Part shown: one piece after another, positions 55,178 through 64,000 of the stretch
Numbering within the stretch: the stretch's first letter is position 1
Layout: each line of letters begins with the position of its first letter
Source of the DNA: Pseudonocardia ammonioxydans
GTDB taxonomy: Bacteria > Actinomycetota > Actinomycetes > Mycobacteriales > Pseudonocardiaceae
DNA length: 64,000 nt
Direction: 5' to 3'
Assembly (NCBI RefSeq): GCF_900115005.1
Contig: NZ_FOUY01000008.1
Coordinates: 62,001 to 126,000 of the forward strand
Notes under the pieces: generated by a model
What the model was told of the DNA's origin: nothing
Databases searched by the model: none
Seen by the model: only the letters and a program-made list of their open reading frames with translations
Translations under genes and position numbers: made by a program

Positions 55178-56035
55178 ATGGCACCGCCCTGTGACATCCC
55201 GATCCGCCGCCCGCTCTTCCGGGGTCCCCTGTCCCGCAGCAGCCCGCCCCCCGGCACCCCGTCCCGGGGCCCGGCCCCGCTCGCGGCGCTGCTGGACCTG
55301 TTGCTGCCGCGGACCTGTGGCGGGTGCGGCGCCGGACCGCCGGGCAGCGGCGGCTGGTGCCCGGCCTGTGCCGAGGACACCGCGGGCCCGTTCGCGGTCG
55401 GTGTCCCGGGTGCGGGCCGGGTCGTCGTGGCCGGCCGGTACCGCGGGCCGCTGCGCCGCGCGGTACTGGCCTACAAGGAACGTGGGCGGCGCGACCTCGC
55501 CCCCGATCTCGCGGCCCTGCTCGTGCCGGCCGTGGCCGGGGTCCTGCCGGGCGGGCGTCCACCGGACGCGGACCCCGTGGGTGTCCGGCTGGTGCCCGCG
55601 CCCTCCCGCCCGTCCGCTGCCCGGGCGCGCGGCGGCGACCACGTGCTGCGGCTGTGCCGGGCGCTGGAGCGGCGGCTCGCGGCGGCCGGACTCCCGGCCG
55701 CCACCCTGCCGGTCCTCGCCCTGGACCGGCGGGCGCGGGACTCGGTCGGGCTGGACGCCGCCGGTCGGGCCGAGAACCTGGCGGCGTCCCTGCGGCCCGT
55801 CGTGCCGGGCCCGGGCCGTTCCCGGCCCGGCCGCCGCTCCGGCCCCGCAGTCCCGGGCAGGTCGGCCCCGCCGGGTACGGACGCGGTGGCCGGGCGTGGG
55901 GTGGTGCTGCTGGTCGACGACGTGGTGACCACCGGCGCGACGCTGCGTGCGTGCCGGGAGGCGCTGTTCCGGCTGGGGCTCCGCCCGGTGGGGTCGGTGC
56001 TGCTCGCCGATGCCACGACGGGGACTCGTGTGTGA
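55178..56035 (+). CDS. comF: ComF-family phosphoribosyltransferase-like protein
   Basis: 285 residues from ATG 55178. A zinc-finger start (CGGCGAGPPGSGGWCPACAEDT) and the PRPP motif VVLLVDDVVTTGATLRACREAL are diagnostic. ComF proteins are linked to DNA uptake in naturally competent bacteria; in actinobacteria the role is unknown. GRYRGPLRRAVLAYKERGRRDLA is another conserved segment. Matches Rv3242c. Confidence 0.9.
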   Translation: MAPPCDIPIRRPLFRGPLSRSSPPPGTPSRGPAPLAALLDLLLPRTCGGCGAGPPGSGGWCPACAEDTAGPFAVGVPGAGRVVVAGRYRGPLRRAVLAYKERGRRDLAPDLAALLVPAVAGVLPGGRPPDADPVGVRLVPAPSRPSAARARGGDHVLRLCRALERRLAAAGLPAATLPVLALDRRARDSVGLDAAGRAENLAASLRPVVPGPGRSRPGRRSGPAVPGRSAPPGTDAVAGRGVVLLVDDVVTTGATLRACREALFRLGLRPVGSVLLADATTGTRV

Positions 56036-56065
56036 CCGGCGACACATTTATCCGGATCCGTCTGT

Positions 56066-56114
56066 CCGGTCCACGCCGGAGAGGCGGGGCGCCCGTCTCT
56101 CCGGTGTGGACCGG
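56066..56114 (+). terminator. Exceptionally long terminator hairpin after comF
   Basis: 23-bp stem (56066-56088 with 56092-56114) with two G-U pairs and a 3-nt loop, 31 bp after the stop. The two G-U positions are compatible with RNA folding and not with a simple DNA palindrome. Confidence 0.75.
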
Positions 56115-56376
56115 GCGGACCGGTGTTCCCCCGGTGAGCGCCGGAAGTGGCGGCCCGGTGTCACTCATGTGCGCCAGAGCACGGTCGCCGGGGGTTGCGG
56201 GATGCGCGCGGACGTCCCTCGACCGGGTCGGCGAACGACCTGTCGAGCAAGCGGATTTACCGATAACGTCCGGTGAACTCCGACCGTTACCACATCAGGA
56301 GGAGCGACCGATAGCCCACCCCCCGGGGCCGTCGTGGAGTCCCGGGTTCAGCACGACTGAAGCGAGGGATGTCCGA
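56115..56376. other. Leader/promoter region of hpf
   Basis: With the comF hairpin this makes 341 bp without a gene (56036-56376). A TAACGT at 56272-56277 is a possible -10, and an AGGAGGAG at 56307-56314 looks like a ribosome site without a good frame after it. No other structure stood out. Confidence 0.3.
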
Positions 56377-57036
56377 GTGGAGATCGTCGTCACCGGCCGG
56401 AACGTCGAGGTGCCCGACCACTTCCGTGGTCTGGTCGAGGAGAAGCTCGTCCGCCTGGAGCGCCACGACCACAAGATCGTCGGGATGGAGGTGGAGCTCT
56501 TCCACGAGCCGAACCGCCGACAGCAGAAGTCCTGCCAGCGTGTGGAGATCACCGGACGCGGCGGCTGCGGTGCCGTCGCCCGGGCCGAGGCCTCGGCCGC
56601 CGACTTCTACGCCGCACTGGACATGGCCGTCGGCAAGCTGGCCGAGCGGCTCCGCCGCTCCCACGACCGCCGCAAGCCCAGTCGCCGGGACCGCGTGCAC
56701 GCGTCCCGGCTCGCCGCCGACGCGTCGGCCGTCGCCCTGATGGAGCAGGCACCACCGGTCACCGACACCATCCCCGAACCGCGTTCGCACGACGAGTCCC
56801 TGCCCGATGCCGAGCTCGCCGAGCTCGAGGAACAGTGGGAGGCCGAGTACGTGCCCGGGCGGATCGTGCGTGAGAAGACGCACGCCGCCGCCCCGATGAC
56901 GGTGGACGAGGCGCTGTCCCGGATGGAGCTCGTCGGACACGATTTCTATCTGTTCTCCTGCAGTGACACCGGGCGGCCGTCGGTCGTCTACCGCCGTCAC
57001 GGATACGACTACGGGGTGATCCGGCTCGGCGGGTGA
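56377..57036 (+). CDS. hpf: Ribosome hibernation promoting factor, long form
   Basis: 219 residues from GTG 56377. N-terminal S30AE domain (EIVVTGRNVEVPDHFRGLVEEKLVRLERH..., AEASAADFYAALDMAVGKLAERLRR) binds between ribosomal subunits; C-terminal dimerisation domain ends DEALSRMELVGHDFYLFSCSDTGRPSVVYRRHGYDYGVIRL, so it would form 100S ribosome dimers. Location before secA1 matches Rv3241c. Confidence 0.94.
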   Translation: MEIVVTGRNVEVPDHFRGLVEEKLVRLERHDHKIVGMEVELFHEPNRRQQKSCQRVEITGRGGCGAVARAEASAADFYAALDMAVGKLAERLRRSHDRRKPSRRDRVHASRLAADASAVALMEQAPPVTDTIPEPRSHDESLPDAELAELEEQWEAEYVPGRIVREKTHAAAPMTVDEALSRMELVGHDFYLFSCSDTGRPSVVYRRHGYDYGVIRLGG

Positions 57037-57044
57037 CCGTCCGG

Positions 57045-57080
57045 CGCGGGTGCACTGCCGTCCACGGTGGTGCACCCGCG
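57045..57080 (+). terminator. hpf terminator
   Basis: Perfect 11-bp stem CGCGGGTGCAC/GTGCACCCGCG (57045-57055, 57070-57080), 14-nt loop, flanked by further GTCCGG/CCGG pairing. Confidence 0.75.
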
Positions 57081-57245
57081 TCCGGCGGTGCCACGGCGGT
57101 GCGTCGCGTCACCGCCGGACGGCCGTCGCCGAAGCGGCGCGGGAGCGGCCGTATGGAGCCCGTACCATGGCGGCGGGCCGGTGTGACCTCCGTCGGTGAG
57201 TGACGCCCGTCCCGTGTCCTGACCGCGACGTGAATGAGGTCGGCA

Positions 57246-60173
<2,928 letters not shown>

Positions 60174-60196
60174 CGCCGAGGCCGCGGCCCGCGCGC

Positions 60197-60850
60197 TCAG
60201 AGCAGGCGGGCGGCGGTGACGACCCACGGAGCGTCACCCGCCGCCCGGTCCAGGCGCAGGACGAGCGCCCGTGGCCGGCCCGCGACCGGGACGGTCACGC
60301 ACACCTCGGCGGCATCCGCGTGCGGGAGCCCGACATGGACCCGGCCCGCCCGGCCGCCGACCGGGCCGCCGCAGCCGGGTGCGCCCGCACGACCGCCGTG
60401 CCCGGCACGCGCCAGGGCCGGGCGGGCGGCGGTGCCGGTCCGCATCGCGGTGAGGTAGCGCAGCACCCGGGGTGTGGTGAGTTCGCCGAGCTGGGCGGGA
60501 GGCCGCCGGCCTGCCAGGACCTCGATCACCAGCCGGGTCAGCTCGGCCGCGCGGGCACGGGTCCGTGCGGCGTCGGGCGGGACGACCTGCGGGGGTGCGA
60601 CCTCGGCGAGTGGCACGCGTGGGTCCGGCGGGGGTGCCGGTGAGTCGAGTGACCGCATCCGGAAACCCCCGGGCAGGACGACGACCAGGCCCGGCGGGAG
60701 CTCGACCGGTACGTCGTCGATCGTGTGGGCGACGAGGACGGTCTCCGCCTCGCCTCCCGTCCCGAACCCGGCGCTCGGCGCCCGGTCGGCGTGCTCCGTG
60801 CCCGGAGCGGGGGCCGGGGGCGTGGTGAGCGGGATGCTGGTCGAGGTCAC
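60197..60850 (-). CDS. Rv3235-family protein
   Basis: 217 residues from GTG 60850. The conserved part is ELTRLVIEVLAGRRPPAQLGELTTPRVLRYLTAM followed by VCVTVPVAGRPRALVLRLDRAAGDAPWVVTAARLL. The first half is Pro/Ala-rich. Always near secA1 in actinobacteria. Function unknown. Convergent with secA1, 23 bp apart. Confidence 0.82.
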   Translation of the reverse strand: MTSTSIPLTTPPAPAPGTEHADRAPSAGFGTGGEAETVLVAHTIDDVPVELPPGLVVVLPGGFRMRSLDSPAPPPDPRVPLAEVAPPQVVPPDAARTRARAAELTRLVIEVLAGRRPPAQLGELTTPRVLRYLTAMRTGTAARPALARAGHGGRAGAPGCGGPVGGRAGRVHVGLPHADAAEVCVTVPVAGRPRALVLRLDRAAGDAPWVVTAARLL

Positions 60851-61110
60851 CTGCCGAGCGTGCGGTGCGGAGGCCCGCTCGCGGGGTCTGCGCACGGGAT
60901 CCGTGCACGCACCGTCCCGGCCCGTACCGTCCGGGCCGGCACCGTTCGAGTCAGGACGATCCGGCTCGGCACGGTCCGTCCTGGCCTGTCCGGCCCGGCG
61001 CGGCCCGACACGTCCGGCCCGGCACCGTCTGCGCCCGCACCGTTTGCTCCCGCACCAGCCGGTGCCGTGATCCCGCCCGTCGTGCGACGGCGCCGCCCTA
61101 CGCTCCCGCG

Positions 61111-61710
61111 ATGCCCGACCCCGCACGGCCTCGGACCGGTATGCCGTCCCACCCGGCCGCCCGGTCGCCGTCGCGCCGACCGGTCCCGGCGCCACCCGTA
61201 CCGCCACCCGCACCGTCGCCCGGCCCGGACCCGCTGCTCAGCCCGCCCCGCCTGGTCCCCGGGCCGCCCGCCGGTGCGGACCCACCGGAGACCACGGCCG
61301 GGCTGCTCGTCCGGGCCGGGGCCGCGGTGCAGGCCGCACGTCGCCGGCGTGCGGCGCGGCACGGGTTGCCGCTGACGGCGGTCGCCGTCCTCGACGCCCT
61401 CGCCCGCACCGACGGCCTCGTCCAGCGCGAGCTGGCCGCCCGGGTACGGATCGGACCGGCCACCCTCACCCCGGTGCTGGACACGCTGGAGGGGGCCGGA
61501 CTCGCCGCCCGGGTCACCGACGACGGCGACCGCCGCGTCCGCCGCGTACGGATCACCGACGCCGGCCGGGACCGGCTGCACGCGGCCCGGCCGGCCGCCC
61601 ACGGGCCCCGGCTCCCGGAACCCGCGACCGGGCACGTCGAGCCGATCCGCGAGTATCTGATCGCGGTGATCGCCGCACTGGAGCAGGATCACCGGGACGG
61701 ACCGTGGTGA
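61111..61710 (+). CDS. MarR-family regulator of the adjacent ABC transporter
   Basis: 199 residues from ATG 61111, TACGCT (61099-61104) immediately upstream. A Pro-rich N-terminal region (1-55) is followed by the winged helix LPLTAVAVLDALARTDGLVQRELAARVRIGPATLTPVLDTLEGAGLAARVTDDGDRRVRRVRIT. It precedes the ABC genes by 9 bp, so it is probably their local regulator. Confidence 0.88.
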   Translation: MPDPARPRTGMPSHPAARSPSRRPVPAPPVPPPAPSPGPDPLLSPPRLVPGPPAGADPPETTAGLLVRAGAAVQAARRRRAARHGLPLTAVAVLDALARTDGLVQRELAARVRIGPATLTPVLDTLEGAGLAARVTDDGDRRVRRVRITDAGRDRLHAARPAAHGPRLPEPATGHVEPIREYLIAVIAALEQDHRDGPW

Positions 61711-61719
61711 GGGGGACCG

Positions 61720-62697
61720 ATGGCGAAGGCCGCGGTGGAGGTCGTCGACCTGGTGAAGCGCTACCCGAAGGCGAAGAGCAACGCCGTCGACGGGGTGTCG
61801 TTCGAGGTCGAGACGGGTGAGGTGTTCGGCCTGCTCGGCCCGAACGGCGCGGGCAAGACGACCACGGTGGGGGTCCTGACCACGCGCGTGGTGCCGACGT
61901 CCGGCGTCGCGCGGGTGGCGGGCCTGGACGTCCGGGCCGACGCCGTCGCCGTCTGCGCGCGCCTCGCCGTCGTCCCGCAGCGCCAGAACCTGGACCGCTC
62001 GCTCGGCGTCCGGGACAACCTGGTCTTCCACGCCGCGTACCACGGGGTGGGCCGGGCCGAGCGCAACCGCCGCGCCGACACCCTGCTGGAACGGATGGGG
62101 TTGTCCGACAAGGCGAAGGCGATCGCCGACGACCTCTCCGGCGGGCAGGCGCAGCGGGTCATGATCGCTCGGGCGTTGATGCACCGGCCCGAGGTGCTCT
62201 TCCTCGACGAGCCCTCCACCGGGCTCGATCCGCAGGCACGGCTGTTCGTGCACGACCAGATCCGCTCGCTGCGCGACGAGGGGATCACGGTCGTGCTCAC
62301 CACGCACGACATGGACGAGGCACACAAGCTCTCCGACCGGATCGGCATCGTCGACCACGGGACGCTGCTGGCCCTCGACACCCCGGACAAGCTGGTCCGC
62401 GCCCTGCCCGGCAGCGCGACCGTCGAGGTCGTCGCCGAGCCCGGCCCCGGTGGCGTCGAGCCACTGCGCGTCGCGCTGGCCGGGCTGGACGGCGTCGCCC
62501 GGGTCGAGACACCGCCGGGGCGCGCGCAGCCGGGCACCGAGGCGTTCCGTCTCTCGGTGACCTGCGAACCCTCGACGCTGCTCGCCCCGGTCGTCGACCT
62601 GCTCGGGCGACACGGCGCCGGGGTGCGCGACGTGTCGCTGGGGGAGTCGACGCTCGAGGACGTCTTCATCGACCTGACCGGGAGGGACCTGCGATGA
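61720..62697 (+). CDS. ABC-2 type transporter ATP-binding protein
   Basis: 325 residues from ATG 61720 with a GAGGGGG ribosome site. Walker A GPNGAGKTTTVG, signature LSGGQAQRVMIARALMH, Walker B VLFLDEPSTGLD, H-loop LTTHDMDEA. The C-terminal about 90 residues are the DrrA-type accessory domain. With the next gene it forms a drug- or lipid-exporter-like pair. Confidence 0.93.
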   Translation: MAKAAVEVVDLVKRYPKAKSNAVDGVSFEVETGEVFGLLGPNGAGKTTTVGVLTTRVVPTSGVARVAGLDVRADAVAVCARLAVVPQRQNLDRSLGVRDNLVFHAAYHGVGRAERNRRADTLLERMGLSDKAKAIADDLSGGQAQRVMIARALMHRPEVLFLDEPSTGLDPQARLFVHDQIRSLRDEGITVVLTTHDMDEAHKLSDRIGIVDHGTLLALDTPDKLVRALPGSATVEVVAEPGPGGVEPLRVALAGLDGVARVETPPGRAQPGTEAFRLSVTCEPSTLLAPVVDLLGRHGAGVRDVSLGESTLEDVFIDLTGRDLR

Positions 62698-62710
62698 GGA
62701 GGATGGACCG

Positions 62711-63475
62711 GTGAGCGGGCGCGCGTTCCTGGCGGTGCTGCGCCGCGACGTCTACGTCACGGGCAGGGAGCTGCCCTCGTTCCTCGCCCAGACGCTGGTG
62801 CAGCCGTTCTTCTTCCTGCTCGTGTTCGTCGTCGTCCTCGGCCGCGGCGGGTTCGTGGCCGAGGGCTACGGGGAGATCATGCTGCCCGGCCTGATCGCGC
62901 TGAACGCGATGTTCGGCGCGCTGCAGAGCGTGACGCTGCCCCTGGTGTTCGAGCTGTCCTGGACCCGCGAGATCGACGACCGCCTGCTCGCGCCGATGCC
63001 GGTGTGGGCGGTGGCGGTCGAGAAGATCGTGTTCGCGGGCCTGCGCGGCCTGCTCGCGAGCCTGCTCATGGTGCCGATCGGGCTGCTGATGATCGACGTG
63101 CACTGGCCCGCCGACGGGCTGCTGCCCGCGTTCGCGATGGTCGTGCTCGGTTCGCTGCTCGGTGCCGCCATGGGCCTGACGATCGGAACGGCGGTGCCGC
63201 CTCGCCGGATCAACATCCTGTTCGCGGTGATCTTCACGCCGCTGCTGTTCACCGGCTCGGTGCAGTACCCGTGGCTGACCCTGCAGGACCTGCGCTGGTT
63301 CCAGGTGCTGTCCGCGCTGAACCCGCTGACCTACGTGAGCGAGGGGCTGCGCGCCGCGCTGGTGCCGGACGTCCCGCATCTGCCGCTGTGGGTCTGCGTC
63401 GTGGTGCCGGTGCTGGCGATCGTGCTGTTCACGCTGCTGGGCATCCGCGGGTTCCTGCGCCGCGCCCTGGACTGA
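62711..63475 (+). CDS. ABC-2 type permease
   Basis: 254 residues from GTG 62711, six membrane helices, with FFFLLVFVVVLGR first and LNPLTYVSEGLRAALVP before the last helix, as in DrrB/NodJ-type exporters. Half-transporter; pairs with the ATPase 13 bp upstream. Substrate unknown. Confidence 0.9.
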   Translation: MSGRAFLAVLRRDVYVTGRELPSFLAQTLVQPFFFLLVFVVVLGRGGFVAEGYGEIMLPGLIALNAMFGALQSVTLPLVFELSWTREIDDRLLAPMPVWAVAVEKIVFAGLRGLLASLLMVPIGLLMIDVHWPADGLLPAFAMVVLGSLLGAAMGLTIGTAVPPRRINILFAVIFTPLLFTGSVQYPWLTLQDLRWFQVLSALNPLTYVSEGLRAALVPDVPHLPLWVCVVVPVLAIVLFTLLGIRGFLRRALD

Positions 63476-63491
63476 CGGTAGCGTCGCGCGG

Positions 63492-63905
63492 GTGGCGGAA
63501 GCACGCACCCTGCGCGGCCTGATCGTCGACTACGGCGGCGTCCTCGACGAGCCGGGCGGTGGAGACCGGCTGCTCGGCTACGTCCGCAGGGCGGGGGCCG
63601 CCGGTGTCCGGACGGTGCTGTTCTCCGGCGCCCACGCGGTGCCCGACGAGTGCGCCGCGGCCTTCGGCACCGTCCTGCTCGGCGCGGTCCGCGGTGCCCG
63701 CAAGCCCGCGCCGGACGCGTTCGCCGCGGCGGCCGCGGAGGCGGGCCTGGGGGCGGCGGAGTGCGTGGTCGTCGACGACCTCGGTGCCTGCGTGCGGGGC
63801 GCGGTCGCGGCGGGGGCGGTCGGCGTGCGGCACGTGGACGCCGGCACCACGCTCGCCGAGCTGGAGATCCTGCTGGGTGTGCCCGCGTCGGCCCGGACCG
63901 GCTGA
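63492..63905 (+). CDS. HAD-superfamily hydrolase-like protein
   Basis: 137 residues from GTG 63492, TAGCGT (63479-63484) upstream. Motif I LIVDYGGVLD has the nucleophile Asp but Gly at the usual second acid, motif III is RKPAPDAF, motif IV VVVDDLGACVRGA. Very short, without a cap domain, so catalysis is doubtful. Terminated by a strong hairpin. Confidence 0.75.
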   Translation: MAEARTLRGLIVDYGGVLDEPGGGDRLLGYVRRAGAAGVRTVLFSGAHAVPDECAAAFGTVLLGAVRGARKPAPDAFAAAAAEAGLGAAECVVVDDLGACVRGAVAAGAVGVRHVDAGTTLAELEILLGVPASARTG

Positions 63906-63924
63906 CGGCCCGGCGCGCAGAGCG

Positions 63925-63956
63925 GAGGCGCCGTCCGTGATGGCGGACGGCGCCTC
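63925..63956 (+). terminator. Terminator of the HAD-like gene
   Basis: Perfect 13-bp stem GAGGCGCCGTCCG/CGGACGGCGCCTC (63925-63937, 63944-63956) with a 6-nt loop, 19 bp past the stop. Confidence 0.85.
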
Positions 63957-64000
63957 GAGTTCACCGTCCCGGCGGCGCCGGGACGGTCCTGTCGCGCACC

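Overview
The window is high-GC actinobacterial DNA with mostly GTG/ATG starts, ATGA/GTGA gene overlaps, and many TANNNT boxes about 7 nt before the start codon (leaderless genes). Gene content and order follow the Mycobacterium tuberculosis segment from accA3 (Rv3285) to Rv3235: accA3, Rv3284, sseA, maf, accE5, accD5, birA, PH protein, GtrA, purK, purE, fadE25, then TIGR03089, LCP, wbbL, manB, fbiA, fbiB, whiB2, Rv3259, DUF3499, pmmA, SIS protein, manA, APC permease, then ahcY, tmk, mtrA, mtrB, lpqB, comF, hpf, secA1, Rv3235. The lack of mycobacterial cell-wall genes, the extra two-component systems and the base composition suggest a non-mycobacterial genus such as Pseudonocardia or a relative (inference). 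The gene order is recalled from knowledge of that genome; no search was run.

Layout. 1-7.8 kb: acyl-CoA carboxylase genes (accA3 start, accE, accD5) with sulfur handling (SseA, SufE-like), Maf and biotin ligase BirA; a five-copy array of 64-bp inverted-repeat units lies between maf and accE. 7.9-17 kb: PH protein, HMG-CoA lyase, MaoC hydratase, HisN-type phosphatase, two two-component systems and a lipoprotein serine hydrolase. 17-21.6 kb: GtrA, purK-purE, a tiny 11-codon gene with a very strong ribosome binding site and structured RNA, and a TetR/acyl-CoA dehydrogenase pair with a clear operator. 21.6-25.8 kb: the least conserved part, with regulator remnants, a secreted orphan, an ArsR/VOC pair and an XRE regulator divergent from a BenE transporter. 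25.8-32.9 kb: ilvA, TIGR03089, LCP ligase, rhamnosyltransferase, GDP-mannose synthesis, DNA glycosylase. 32.9-37.1 kb: F420 synthesis (fbiA, fbiB), Nudix, M50 peptidase, WhiB2. 37.2-44 kb: zincin, DUF3499, mannose metabolism (pmmA, SIS, manA) and an amino-acid permease. 44-48.8 kb: an orphan GlmL-like protein, then an SAH riboswitch in front of ahcY, Nudix and tmk. 48.8-57 kb: an acyl-CoA synthetase with an internal 30-bp minisatellite, mtrA-mtrB-lpqB, comF and hpf. 57-64 kb: secA1, an Rv3235-family protein, a MarR-ABC exporter operon and a HAD-like protein.

Common threads are envelope building (GDP-mannose, rhamnosyl linker, LCP ligase, MtrAB-LpqB, SecA1), acyl-CoA metabolism and the activated-methyl cycle. 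The most unusual features are the mini-ORF/three-way-junction transcript at 19.4-19.64 kb, the 64-bp inverted-repeat array at 4.16-4.83 kb, and short tandem duplications placed on or right after the stop codons of five genes.
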